Of a DNA stretch of 44,256 nt, positions 35,789 to 44,147 are shown piece after piece. Source of the stretch: Burkholderiales bacterium (GTDB lineage Bacteria; Pseudomonadota; Gammaproteobacteria; Burkholderiales; Burkholderiaceae_C); contig JANXYH010000194.1 in the NCBI GenBank assembly GCA_025350145.1, forward strand, positions 1 to 44,256, in the 5' to 3' direction. How positions within the stretch are numbered: the stretch's first letter is position 1; the number at the start of each line of letters is the position of its first letter. A program made the position numbers and the translations under genes. Below the pieces are notes generated by a model. It worked only from the letters and a program-made list of their open reading frames with translations, did not search any database and was not told where the DNA came from.

Positions 35789-36370
35789 TCAGGCGAAATT
35801 GGCCTCGGCAAAGCCCCAGTTCGCCAGCGCATCGAGGAAGGTGCCGACGAACTTCGGCCGCAGGTTGCGGTAGTCGATGTAGTAGGCGTGTTCCCACAGG
35901 TCGATGGTCAGCAGCGGCTTGTCGGCACCGGTCAGCGGCGTGGCGGCATTGCTGGTGTTGACGATGTCGACCGTGCCGTCGGGTTTTTTCACCAGCCAGG
36001 TCCAGCTCGAACCGAAGTTGCCGACCGCGCTCTTGGTGAAGGCTTCCTTGAAGGCATCCAAACCACCCCACTTGGCGTTGATCGCCGCCGCCAGCGCGCC
36101 GCTGGGGGCGCCGCCGCCGGCCGGCTTCATGCTGTTCCAGAAGAAGCTGTGGTTCCAGACCTGGGCGGCGTTGTTGAAGATCGGGCCGCTGGCCTTCTGG
36201 ATGATGGCTTCCAGCGTGGCCTCGGCAAACTCGGTGCCGACGATCAGGTTGTTGAGGTTGGTGGCGTAGGCCTGGTGGTGCTTGGCGTAGTGGTACTCGA
36301 AGGTTTCCTTCGACATGTGCGGCGCCAGGGCGTCAGTGGCGTAGGGCAGCGGCGGCAGGGTGTGGGTCAT
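35789..36370 (-). CDS. sodB: Superoxide dismutase, Fe type
   Basis: A 193-residue cytoplasmic superoxide dismutase. Metal ligands: His27 (FEYHYAKHH), the His of VWNHSFFW near 74, and Asp and His in DLWEHAYYIDY near 157-161. The length and the GSSWTWLV segment fit the iron-dependent SodB group common in betaproteobacteria. The N-terminus has no signal. xseA lies upstream on the same strand, 114 bp away. Confidence 0.96.
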   Translation of the reverse strand: MTHTLPPLPYATDALAPHMSKETFEYHYAKHHQAYATNLNNLIVGTEFAEATLEAIIQKASGPIFNNAAQVWNHSFFWNSMKPAGGGAPSGALAAAINAKWGGLDAFKEAFTKSAVGNFGSSWTWLVKKPDGTVDIVNTSNAATPLTGADKPLLTIDLWEHAYYIDYRNLRPKFVGTFLDALANWGFAEANFA

Positions 36371-36484
36371 GGCGGTCTATCCTCGGGCTGGGGACGGGAC
36401 AAGGCGGGCGGCTGGGCCGCATCGCCCAGTGCTGGGGTTGGGCAGCGGGCATTGTAGGCAGCGCCGGTGCGGGCGCCACTGCGC

Positions 36485-37801
36485 TCAGGCCGGCTCGGTT
36501 GGCAGCCTGGATTCGACCCGAAGCTGCGCCTGGCCGTCCGCCCAGCGCGCCTGCAGGGCCTGGCCGGGCCTGACCTGGGCGGCCCGCGTCACCGACCGGC
36601 CCTGGTCGTCGCTGAGCCAGGCATAGCCGCGCGCCAGCACCTGCTGCGGGTCGTGGGCGTGCAGGCGCAGCGCCAGCCGGGCCAGTCGCTCGCGCTCGCG
36701 CAACAGGCCTGCCTGCAGCGCCGCGCCCAGGGCGGCACGGGTGAGCGCCAGCGCCTGGCGCTCACCGCCCAGGCGCTGTGCCAGGGCCCAGTCCAGCCGC
36801 GTTTGCCGGGCCTGCAGGGCGGCGCCCTGGCGCGCCAGCAGCCGTGCCGGTCGCCCGAGCTGCAGCGCCAGCCGGTCCAGGCGCTGGCCCTGGTTGTCCA
36901 GGCGCTGGCGCAGGCCACGTTGCAGACGTTGCGCAAAACCGTCCAGGCCCGCCAGCAGGTCGTCACGCTGCGCCGTGGCGAGCTCGGCCGCCGCCGTCGG
37001 CGTGGCGGCGCGCAGGTCGGCGGCAAGTTCGGCCAGGGTCACGTCGATCTCGTGGCCAACGCCACAGACTATCGGGATCGGGCTGGCGGCGATGGCACGC
37101 ACCAACGCCTCGTCGTTGAACGCCCACAAGTCTTCGAGCGAGCCGCCGCCGCGGCACAGGATCAGGGCATCGACCTCGTTGCGCCCTACCGCCAGCGCCA
37201 AGGCCCGCTGCAACTCGGCCGGCGCCTGCGGCCCCTGTACCAAGCTGGGGTAGAGCAGCAGGCGGACATGCGGAGCGCGGCGGCGCACGGCGGTCAGCAC
37301 GTCGTGCCAGGCCGCCGCGTTGGGCGAGGTGATCACGCCCAGCACCCGGGCAAAGGCCGGCAGGGTGCGCTTGCGGGAAGGGTCGAACAGGCCGTCGGTG
37401 CTGAGCCTGGCCTTGAGGCGGATGAACAGTTCGTAGAGCGAGCCCACGCCCAGCGGCTGCATCGCCTCGACCACGCACTGCAGCTCGCCGCGCGCCTCGT
37501 AGACCGTGACCCGGCCGCGCAGTTCGACGCGTTGGCCGTCGGCCGGCGCAAAGCCGAGCAGGCCGGCCGCGCGGCGGAACATCGCGCAGCGCAGCAAGGC
37601 GCCGCCGCCGTCACTGTCCTTGAGGTTGAAATAGCAGTGGCCGCTGGCCGCCCGCGAGAAGCCCGAGAGCTCGCCCTGCACCGTCACCGCGCCCAGGCGT
37701 GCCTGCACTGCGTCGGCCACCGCCAGCAGCAGCGCGGCCACGCCCCAAGGGCGTCCCTGGGCGACGGAAGATGGCGCCAAGCTGCCGAAGTCAAGCGCCA
37801 T
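36485..37801 (-). CDS. xseA: Exodeoxyribonuclease VII large subunit
   Basis: A 438-residue nuclease subunit that with XseB degrades single-stranded DNA. It has an N-terminal OB domain (VTVQGELSGFSRAASGHCYF), the catalytic core (VLGVITSPNAAAWHDVL, ILCRGGGSLEDLWAFNDE, IPIVCGVGHEIDVTLAE) and a long Arg/Gln/Leu-rich coiled-coil arm. GGAGG 7 nt before ATG 37801 sets the start. No xseB is found in the window. Confidence 0.95.
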   Translation of the reverse strand: MALDFGSLAPSSVAQGRPWGVAALLLAVADAVQARLGAVTVQGELSGFSRAASGHCYFNLKDSDGGGALLRCAMFRRAAGLLGFAPADGQRVELRGRVTVYEARGELQCVVEAMQPLGVGSLYELFIRLKARLSTDGLFDPSRKRTLPAFARVLGVITSPNAAAWHDVLTAVRRRAPHVRLLLYPSLVQGPQAPAELQRALALAVGRNEVDALILCRGGGSLEDLWAFNDEALVRAIAASPIPIVCGVGHEIDVTLAELAADLRAATPTAAAELATAQRDDLLAGLDGFAQRLQRGLRQRLDNQGQRLDRLALQLGRPARLLARQGAALQARQTRLDWALAQRLGGERQALALTRAALGAALQAGLLRERERLARLALRLHAHDPQQVLARGYAWLSDDQGRSVTRAAQVRPGQALQARWADGQAQLRVESRLPTEPA

Positions 37802-37976
37802 TGCCGGCCTCCGTGGGTTGGCCTGGGAGATGCCGTTCCGGCCTCCGCCGGGTTGCTGTCACAACACCGTCATATGGTTGCAACTCGTTGATCCATATGG
37901 ATAAATTGCTGCCCCATTTTCTGGCAAACCAAGCCGACCCGCGCCAATCCTGATCGCCCGGGCCCTGCCCACCCAT

Positions 37977-38010
37977 TTGCCCACAGCCTTATCCACAGCA
38001 GATGTGGACG
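37977..38010. promoter_or_regulatory. DnaA-box-like cluster
   Basis: TTATCCACA at 37989-37997 is a perfect DnaA box. TTGCCCACA (37977-37985) just before it and TGTGGACGA, the complement of TCGTCCACA, just after it (38002-38010) each differ at two positions. Three sites in 34 bp could be a DnaA-binding regulatory element. Confidence 0.4.
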
Positions 38011-38218
38011 ACTGTCGCGCCGCTGGCTTGAATCGGCCCTGGGCTTGACGGGCGCGGGCTGGGCGCTGGCGCTTTGGCACCGCCCTGGGCGGTACTGCGG
38101 GCCGCAGACCGCAGGCCATAATCTGCCGACGCCCTGCCCTGCTCCGCGCTGGCTGGTCGCCTGGACTGCGCGCCTGGCCTGTGGGCCCCAGCGCACCAGC
38201 ACTTCAGCACACCAGCGC

Positions 38219-38240
38219 GAATCACCCCCGAATCACCCCC
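38219..38240. repeat. 11-bp tandem repeat upstream of exbB
   Basis: GAATCACCCCC occurs twice in tandem (38219-38229, 38230-38240), with a partial third AAACACCC. It lies about 27 bp ahead of the likely exbB start. Confidence 0.7.
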
Positions 38241-38266
38241 AAACACCCAGCCCCGAGACCGCACCG

Positions 38267-38926
38267 TTGCTGTCGATCATACAAGCCGCTGGTTGGCCGA
38301 TTTGGCCGCTGATCCTGTGCTCCGTGGTCGGGCTGGCCCTGGTGATTGAGCGCCTGAGCAGCCTGCGCCAGGCCCGCATCCTGCCGCCCAAGCTGCTCGA
38401 AGAAGTGCTGCAAATCACCCGCAGCAGCCTGCCCTCGGCCGACGTGGTCGCCAAGTTGGCGGCCAACTCGCTGCTAGGCGAGTTGCTGGCGGTGGGGCTG
38501 CAGGTCGTGATCAGCGATCCGCGGATCACCGAGCGCACCCTGCGCCAGGCCTTCGAGAACGCCGGCCGACAGGCCTCGCAGCATCTTGACCGCTACCTCA
38601 ACGCGCTCGGCACGATCGCCGCAGCCGCGCCGCTGATGGGCTTGTTCGGCACGGTCGTCGGCATGATCGAGATCTTTGGCGCCCAGGCGCCCACCGGTGC
38701 GACCAACCCGGCGCTGCTGGCCCATGGCATCTCGGTGGCGCTGTACAACACCGCCTTCGGCCTGATCATCGCCATACCTGCGCTGATGTTCTACCGCTAC
38801 CTGCGCGGCGTGGTCGAGCGCCACATGCTCGGCCTGGAGCTGGCCGCCGAGCGGATGGTGCCGCACCTGATGCGCTTTGCGGTGCGCAGCCCGACGGGCC
38901 GGCCCGGCGCGGGCCTGGCGCCATGA
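38267..38926 (+). CDS. exbB: MotA/TolQ/ExbB proton channel family protein
   Basis: A 219-residue inner-membrane protein. Three membrane segments are seen (near WPIWPLILCSVVGLALVIE, IAAAAPLMGLFGTVVGMIEI and ISVALYNTAFGLIIAIPALM). With ExbD it uses the proton gradient to energise TonB or act as a TolQR-like motor. TTG 38267 is chosen because it gives LSIIQAAGWPIWPLI, a start I recall for Burkholderiales homologues; the longer frame upstream is low-complexity. It overlaps exbD by 4 nt (ATGA). No tonB is adjacent, so a TolQ-like role is possible. Confidence 0.88.
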   Translation: MLSIIQAAGWPIWPLILCSVVGLALVIERLSSLRQARILPPKLLEEVLQITRSSLPSADVVAKLAANSLLGELLAVGLQVVISDPRITERTLRQAFENAGRQASQHLDRYLNALGTIAAAAPLMGLFGTVVGMIEIFGAQAPTGATNPALLAHGISVALYNTAFGLIIAIPALMFYRYLRGVVERHMLGLELAAERMVPHLMRFAVRSPTGRPGAGLAP

Positions 38927-39414
38927 ATTTTCGCCGCCGCAAGCCCGAGGAGCCCGAGATCAACCTGATCCCGTTCATCGACGTGCTGCTGGTGGTGCTG
39001 ATCTTCCTGATGCTGTCGACCACCTACAGCCGCTACAGCGAGTTGCAGATCAACTTGCCGGTGGCCGACGCCGAACAAATCCGCGAGCGCCCGACCGAGA
39101 TCCTGGTCAGCGTCTCGGCCGATGGCCGCTACAGCGTCAACCGCCGCGCCCTGGAGGGCCGCGAGGTGCAGAGCCTGGCGGCAGAGTTGCGCCGGGTCGC
39201 TGCCGCGCCCGACGACAAGGTGGTGGTGATCGTCTCGGCCGACGCCCTGGCCACGCACCAGTCGGTCATCCACGTCATGGACGCCGCCCGCCGCGCCAAC
39301 CTGCCGCGCCTGACCTTTGCCTCGCAGTTGCCTACAGCCGGAAACGCCGCAGCCGGAGGCGCCGCAGCCGGAGGCGCCGCAGCCGGCAATGCCACCGCCG
39401 GCAACCCCCGCTGA
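38923..39414 (+). CDS. exbD: ExbD/TolR biopolymer transport protein
   Basis: A 163-residue protein with one N-terminal membrane helix carrying the essential Asp20 (NLIPFIDVLLVVLIFLM) and a periplasmic domain (VSVSADGRYSVNRR, VIVSADALATHQSVI, AARRANLPRLTFA). The last 27 residues are Ala/Gly/Asn only and are encoded by five 15-bp repeats; ordinary ExbD ends before them. Start at ATG 38923. Confidence 0.92.
   Translation: MNFRRRKPEEPEINLIPFIDVLLVVLIFLMLSTTYSRYSELQINLPVADAEQIRERPTEILVSVSADGRYSVNRRALEGREVQSLAAELRRVAAAPDDKVVVIVSADALATHQSVIHVMDAARRANLPRLTFASQLPTAGNAAAGGAAAGGAAAGNATAGNPR
39334..39408. repeat. 15-bp tandem repeat at the exbD 3' end
   Basis: Five units of the GCAGCCGGAGGCGCC type (39334-39348, 39349-39363, 39364-39378, 39379-39393, 39394-39408); units two and three are identical, the others differ by a few bases. 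In frame they encode [25 protein letters not shown]. Confidence 0.85.
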
Positions 39415-39454
39415 GCGGCGGCCGGGCGAGCAGCGCGAGGGCTTGGGTCGGCGT

Positions 39455-40540
39455 ATGCCCTGGCGCGATTGGCTGAGCGGCCAGTGGGCCCGGCCCACGC
39501 CCGCCGGCTCGCTGCTGCTGCGACCGCTGGCGGCGCTCTACGCCGCCCTGGTGGCGGCGCGCCAGGCCCTGTACCGCCACGGCTGGTGCCGCGCTGTCCG
39601 CCTGCCGGTGCCGGTGGTCGTGGTCGGCAACCTGGTGGTTGGCGGCGCCGGCAAAACGCCGACCGTGGTCGCCCTGGTCGACTGGCTGCGCGGCGCGGGC
39701 TGGTCGCCCGGCGTGGTCTCGCGCGGCTACGGTCGCCAGGGCACCGCCGTGCGCCTGCTTGCGCCGCAAGACAGCGCTGCCTCGGCGGGTGACGAGCCGC
39801 TGCTGATCCTGCGCCGCTGCGGTGTGCCGGTGGCCGTCGGCGCCGACCGCGTCGCAGCCGCCCAGGCCCTGTTGCGCACCCGGCCCGGGGTCAACATCCT
39901 GGTCGCCGATGACGGCCTGCAGCACCTGCGCCTGGCGCGCGACATCGAGGTCATCGTGGTCGACGCCGGTGGCGTTGGCAATCGCCGCTGTCTGCCCGCA
40001 GGCCCGCTGCGCGCGCCACTGCCGGCCGAGCCGCCAGCCCACGCCCTGCTGCTGTACACCCACGGCGCGGCCAGCCTGGCCTGGCCGGGGCATGTTGGCA
40101 GCCGGCAACTGGCCGGCGTCTTGCCCTGGGCCGAATGGCGGGCCGGCGCCCGGCCGCTGCCCGAGAGCTGGGCGGCGCTGCGCGGGCGCCCGCTGGTCGC
40201 CGCCGCCGGGCTGGCCCATCCCGAGGCCTTCTTTGCCATGCTCCGTGCCCAGGGGCTGCAAATTCAACCCGTTCCGCTGCCCGACCACCACGCCTTCACC
40301 CGCCCGCCTTGGTTGACCGAGATCGCGGCCGAGATCGCGACCGAGATTGCGGCCGGTGCGGACTGGGTGGTGACGGAGAAGGACGCCGTCAAACTTGATC
40401 CTGCCGGCTTCGGCGCCGGCCGCGTCTGGGTCGCGCCGCTAGACTTCCGCCTGCCCGCGTCCTTCACCGAGGCGCTGGCGCGGCGCCTGCCGCCACCGCC
40501 TCCACCACCAACTCCACCGCCACCCACCGCGCCCCGCTGA
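39455..40540 (+). CDS. lpxK: Tetraacyldisaccharide 4'-kinase
   Basis: A 361-residue inner-membrane-associated kinase that phosphorylates the lipid A disaccharide precursor. The P-loop is VGNLVVGGAGKTPTVVAL, followed by SRGYGRQG, DDGLQHLRLARDIEV and TEKDAVKL. ATG 39455 gives the usual short N-terminal helix; in-frame starts at 39389 and 39317 overlap exbD. Inside is a 12-bp tandem repeat (EIAAEIATEIAAG) and the end is a proline tail (PPPPPPPTPPPP). The stop is 1 bp before the trm112 ATG. Confidence 0.92.
   Translation: MPWRDWLSGQWARPTPAGSLLLRPLAALYAALVAARQALYRHGWCRAVRLPVPVVVVGNLVVGGAGKTPTVVALVDWLRGAGWSPGVVSRGYGRQGTAVRLLAPQDSAASAGDEPLLILRRCGVPVAVGADRVAAAQALLRTRPGVNILVADDGLQHLRLARDIEVIVVDAGGVGNRRCLPAGPLRAPLPAEPPAHALLLYTHGAASLAWPGHVGSRQLAGVLPWAEWRAGARPLPESWAALRGRPLVAAAGLAHPEAFFAMLRAQGLQIQPVPLPDHHAFTRPPWLTEIAAEIATEIAAGADWVVTEKDAVKLDPAGFGAGRVWVAPLDFRLPASFTEALARRLPPPPPPPTPPPPTAPR
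40319..40354. repeat. 12-bp tandem repeat within lpxK
   Basis: GAGATCGCGGCC, GAGATCGCGACC, GAGATTGCGGCC in frame (40319-40354), encoding EIAA, EIAT, EIAA, shortly before the TEKDAVKL motif. Confidence 0.75.
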
Positions 40541-40541
40541 C

Positions 40542-40754
40542 ATGAGCCTGGACAACCGATTGATCGCCCTGCTGGTCTGCCCCGTCTGCAAGGGGCCGCT
40601 GCAGCTCGGCCGTGACGCCCAGGGCCGGCCGGCCGAGCTGCTGTGCCTGGCCGACCGCCTGGGCTTTGCGATCCGCGACGGCATCCCGGTGATGCTGGAG
40701 GCCGAGGCGCGGGCGCTGCCGGCGTTCGAGCCGCCGCCGCCCAGCCCGCTCTGA
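40542..40754 (+). CDS. Trm112-like protein
   Basis: A 70-residue protein of the Trm112/YcaR family, with CPVCKGPL (Cys13, Cys16), [20 protein letters not shown] and a Pro-rich tail. Bacterial members are tightly linked with lpxK and kdsB as here; the role is unclear (eukaryotic Trm112 activates methyltransferases). One base separates its ATG from the lpxK stop. Confidence 0.9.
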   Translation: MSLDNRLIALLVCPVCKGPLQLGRDAQGRPAELLCLADRLGFAIRDGIPVMLEAEARALPAFEPPPPSPL

Positions 40755-40765
40755 GGCCGCGCGCC

Positions 40766-41578
40766 GTGAGCCATCCCCCCGTGCGCCCGCCCGCCCCAAG
40801 ATTCACCGTCCTGATCCCCGCCCGATTGGCCAGCACGCGGCTGCCCGACAAACCCCTGGCCGACATCGCCGGCCTGCCGATGATCGTGCGGGTGGCGATG
40901 GCCGCCCGCCGCAGCGCCGCCAGCCGGGTGGTGGTGGCCAGCGACGCCGCCGCAGTGCTTGCTGCCTGCGCAGCCCACGGCGTCGAGGCCGTGCTGACCC
41001 GCGCCGACCATGCCAGCGGCAGCGACCGCCTGGCCGAGGCCTGCGTGCTGCTGGGCCTGGACGGCGACGAGTTGGTCGTCAACCTGCAAGGCGACGAGCC
41101 GCTGATCGCCCCGGCCATGCTCGACGCCTGCGCCGCCCTGCTGGCGCAGCAGGCCGACTGCGTGATGGCCACCGTCGCCCATGCCATAGCCGATGTCGCC
41201 GAATTCACCAACCCCAACGTCGTCAAGGTCGTGACCGACGCCGCCGGCCGGGCGCTGTATTTCTCCCGCGCGCCCATCGCCTGGTGGCGCGACGGCTTTG
41301 CCGCCGGCATCACCGCCTTGGCCCCTGCTCCGTACCCAGCGCCGCTGCGCCATGTCGGCCTCTACGCCTACCGCGCCGGCTTCTTGCGCCGCTTTCCGCA
41401 ACTGCCGGCGGCGCCGCTGGAGCAACTCGAGTCGCTGGAGCAGTTGCGCGTGCTCTGGCACGGCGAGCGCATCGCCGTCCACACCAGCGCCGAGCGGCCC
41501 GGCCCGGGCATTGACACCCCGGAAGACCTGGCCCGGGTGCGGGCCATCTTCGCCGCCCAGGGCACAGGCGAACACTGA
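40766..41578 (+). CDS. kdsB: 3-deoxy-manno-octulosonate cytidylyltransferase
   Basis: A 270-residue enzyme that makes CMP-Kdo for LPS inner core. Motifs: [67 protein letters not shown] and [18 protein letters not shown] 40766 is the start that gives a normal N-terminus, 11 bp after trm112. Confidence 0.95.
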   Translation: MSHPPVRPPAPRFTVLIPARLASTRLPDKPLADIAGLPMIVRVAMAARRSAASRVVVASDAAAVLAACAAHGVEAVLTRADHASGSDRLAEACVLLGLDGDELVVNLQGDEPLIAPAMLDACAALLAQQADCVMATVAHAIADVAEFTNPNVVKVVTDAAGRALYFSRAPIAWWRDGFAAGITALAPAPYPAPLRHVGLYAYRAGFLRRFPQLPAAPLEQLESLEQLRVLWHGERIAVHTSAERPGPGIDTPEDLARVRAIFAAQGTGEH

Positions 41579-42349
<771 letters not shown>

Positions 42350-42390
42350 GGCACGGCCCCCAGCGCTGCCCTGACGCTGGCACTTGTCAG

Positions 42391-42690
42391 ATGCGACTCA
42401 GCCCGCGCGAACGCGAGGTCATCCGCCAGGCCACGGTCGAAGTCGCCGGCCCATCGGCGCGCGTCCTGCTGTTCGGTTCGCACACCCGGCCGGAACTGCG
42501 TGGCGGCGATATCGACCTGCTGATCGAACTGGCAGAACCCGTCGCCGACCGCTGGCACCTCGGTGTCCGGCTGGGCGCTCAGATCCAGATGAAACTGGGC
42601 CTGCAGAAGATCGACATCCTGGTCGCAGACCCGGCCACGCCTGCGTCACCCATCCTGGATGCTGCGCGGCACGATGGCATTCCTGTCTGA
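42391..42690 (+). CDS. mntA: MntA-like minimal nucleotidyltransferase (antitoxin)
   Basis: A 99-residue MNT-family nucleotidyltransferase. The active site GSHTRPELRGGDIDLL (Gly29-Ser30 with Asp40 and Asp42) fits the GS-X9/10-DxD pattern, and KIDILVAD holds the third acidic position. In characterised type VII toxin-antitoxin systems such an enzyme silences the HEPN toxin by adding AMP units to a Tyr near its active site. It is followed 15 bp later by the HEPN gene. It lies 41 bp after adk. Confidence 0.82.
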   Translation: MRLSPREREVIRQATVEVAGPSARVLLFGSHTRPELRGGDIDLLIELAEPVADRWHLGVRLGAQIQMKLGLQKIDILVADPATPASPILDAARHDGIPV

Positions 42691-42705
42691 GGGCAGCTTG
42701 ACGAC

Positions 42706-43185
42706 ATGACGGCAAGCGCAGCAAAGTTGCAATTCCTGGCCGAGACGGTTCTCGCCGAGGCCGAGCACCTTCAAGCCACCGATGGCCGTTTGTTCGCCAT
42801 CGCCATGACGCCGCAGCGTGTGGAATCGTTGCGAACAGACATCGACTTGGCCGAGCGCACCGACGCCTTCGTGGCCCGTTTCGGCCGCCTGCAGGACACC
42901 TTGGCCGACAAGTTGCTGCCGGCCTTGCTGGACTGGCTGGCCGAGCCCGTGGCGGCAGCGATAGACAACCTGAACCGGGCCGAACGCCTGGGTTGGATAG
43001 CCTCGGTGCAAACCTGGACCGAACTGCGCAGACTGCGCAACCGCATGGTCCACGGGTACGTACGCGACCCGACGGAGTCGGCGTCAGCGTTGACCGCAGC
43101 ACATGCGGCGGTGCCCTTGCTGGTCGCAGCGGCAACTGTGATGGCGGAAAAGGTTTTGACCGAGCCGGGCGGGGTATCGGGCTAA
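42706..43185 (+). CDS. hepT: HepT-like HEPN ribonuclease toxin
   Basis: A 159-residue all-helical HEPN protein. RNRMVHGY at residues 111-118 is the Rx4HxY motif: Arg111 and His116 would form the RNase site in a dimer, and Tyr118 is the residue modified by MntA in studied systems. ATG 42706 with GAGGGCAG upstream, overlapping the mntA stop. The first third of the gene (42742-42850) is found again at the window end. The tail (LTEPGGVSG) is flexible. Confidence 0.82.
   Translation: MTASAAKLQFLAETVLAEAEHLQATDGRLFAIAMTPQRVESLRTDIDLAERTDAFVARFGRLQDTLADKLLPALLDWLAEPVAAAIDNLNRAERLGWIASVQTWTELRRLRNRMVHGYVRDPTESASALTAAHAAVPLLVAAATVMAEKVLTEPGGVSG
42742..42850 (+). repeat. Direct repeat copy 1 (HEPN 5' region)
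   Basis: A 109-bp block identical at 106 positions with 44148-44256. Differences: C42746 against T, and two T/C changes in CAGCGTGTGG versus CAGCGCGCGG. Confidence 0.95.
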
Positions 43186-43308
43186 GCCGCCCCGGCCTGG
43201 CACAGGGCCGACCGCTTCCAGCGCCAACAAGGGACGCCGTTTGCCGTCCGCGCCGATCCGAATTTCACCCACCCCGCCGACCGAATATTGAGAGCACCGG
43301 CGGTTCAG

Positions 43309-43626
43309 TCATCGGTAGTCGCCCTCGTGTTGATGCCGAACGGCCAGAACCACCACCAGATGCGGCGAGGCGATTTCATACTTTGCAACGTAGCCAGAGG
43401 CTCCGAAGGGAATGAGCAACTCGCGGCGAAGCGAGCTGCGTGCCGCCTCCTCCTTGCGGAACAGGAACGGGGTTCTCCCCAACGCGCTCAGCGCTGCCTC
43501 GATGGCTTGAATTGCGCGGTCGGCAACATCCAGGTCCTCGACGTATTCGGCGCGGTCAACCAGGAACTCGTAGAGCCGCAGCAGGTCGGCCCTGGCTTCA
43601 GGCTCGACAACAACTGTGAAGGTCAT
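43309..43626 (-). CDS. ParE/RelE-family toxin
   Basis: A 105-residue protein of the ParE/RelE fold: VVVEPEARADLLRLYEFLV at the N-terminus, AIQAIEAALSALGRTPFLFR in the middle and ELLIPFGASGYVAKYEI and VVLAVRHQHEGDY at the end. The C-terminal RHQHEGDY is typical of ParE-like toxins (gyrase or ribosome targets). Start ATG 43626 overlaps the antitoxin stop by 4 nt, the coupled order antitoxin then toxin. Confidence 0.82.
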   Translation of the reverse strand: MTFTVVVEPEARADLLRLYEFLVDRAEYVEDLDVADRAIQAIEAALSALGRTPFLFRKEEAARSSLRRELLIPFGASGYVAKYEIASPHLVVVLAVRHQHEGDYR

Positions 43627-43916
43627 GCCTTCGTTGGACGGTGCTTGTCCTGGAGTTCCCGTCGCTTGGCTTCAAGCCGCTCCCGCATTTCGGCAACGAC
43701 TTCCGATGCCGGCACTGCGGTGCCGGTCTGCTGGAAGCGTGACCAGGCAGCATCAGCTCGGGCATCGAACTCAGTCTGCATGCGCCGGTAGTCCACCGCC
43801 TGCCGGACTGTGGCTTCAAGAAATTGCGACAGCGTTTCGCCCTCGCGCAACACGGCTTCGAGCTCAGCCCGGAGTTGAGGCTCGACGCGCACTTGCGGAA
43901 GGATCGCGGTCTTCAT
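43623..43916 (-). CDS. Antitoxin, ribbon-helix-helix/YlcI-YnfO-like
   Basis: A 97-residue partner of the ParE-type toxin. N-terminal TAILPQVRVEPQLRAELEAV, LREGETLSQFLEATVRQAV is a ribbon-helix-helix DNA-binding pattern that would autorepress the pair; the C-terminal charged helix (EMRERLEAKRRELQDKHRP) should wrap the toxin. ATG 43916 is chosen as it gives the usual MKTAILPQ start. Confidence 0.75.
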   Translation of the reverse strand: MKTAILPQVRVEPQLRAELEAVLREGETLSQFLEATVRQAVDYRRMQTEFDARADAAWSRFQQTGTAVPASEVVAEMRERLEAKRRELQDKHRPTKA

Positions 43917-44104
43917 GCCAGCAGTGTGTTGCAAACGTGATTCATCGTCAATATCGGCGCACCGAACTGGCACTCAGCGCGAAGCTGCGGCATCGCGCAG
44001 ATGGACGTTCCGGCCGCGCCTGCCACGAACGTCAGGGAACCTCAAATTGGCGTGGAACTGCTCGTGCGTGCCGTGGTCGGCGTATGGCGCTATGTGTCCG
44101 GCGT

Positions 44105-44135
44105 CAACTGTCCTGAGCGGCGCTCAAGACAGTTG
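44105..44135. promoter_or_regulatory. Large inverted repeat ahead of HEPN copy 2
   Basis: CAACTGTC (44105-44112) with GACAGTTG (44128-44135), and inside TGAGC with GCTCA around GGC: 13 of 14 pairs over a 31-bp palindrome. It may be an operator or an RNA hairpin. It lies 16 bp before ATG 44151. Confidence 0.6.
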
Positions 44136-44147
44136 TCGGCAGCCACG

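Larger units (their letters stand above)
37802..38266. other. 465-bp intergenic region between xseA and exbB
   Basis: A divergent promoter region with no convincing gene. It holds an inverted repeat CATATGG-N15-CCATATG (37871-37899) in an AT-rich patch, a possible promoter TTGCAA-17 bp-ATAAAT (37878-37906, plus strand), a DnaA-box cluster (37977-38010) and an 11-bp tandem repeat (38219-38240). An 18-codon frame from ATG 37897 has no Shine-Dalgarno and is not called. Confidence 0.55.

Noticed and set aside
37897-37953. An 18-codon frame (MDKLLPHFLANQ...)
   Set aside because: No Shine-Dalgarno, no conserved features; too short to support.
37861-38020. Possible chromosomal replication origin
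   Set aside because: Only one perfect DnaA box and no dnaA, dnaN, gyrB, gidA or parAB genes nearby; a regulatory DnaA site is simpler.
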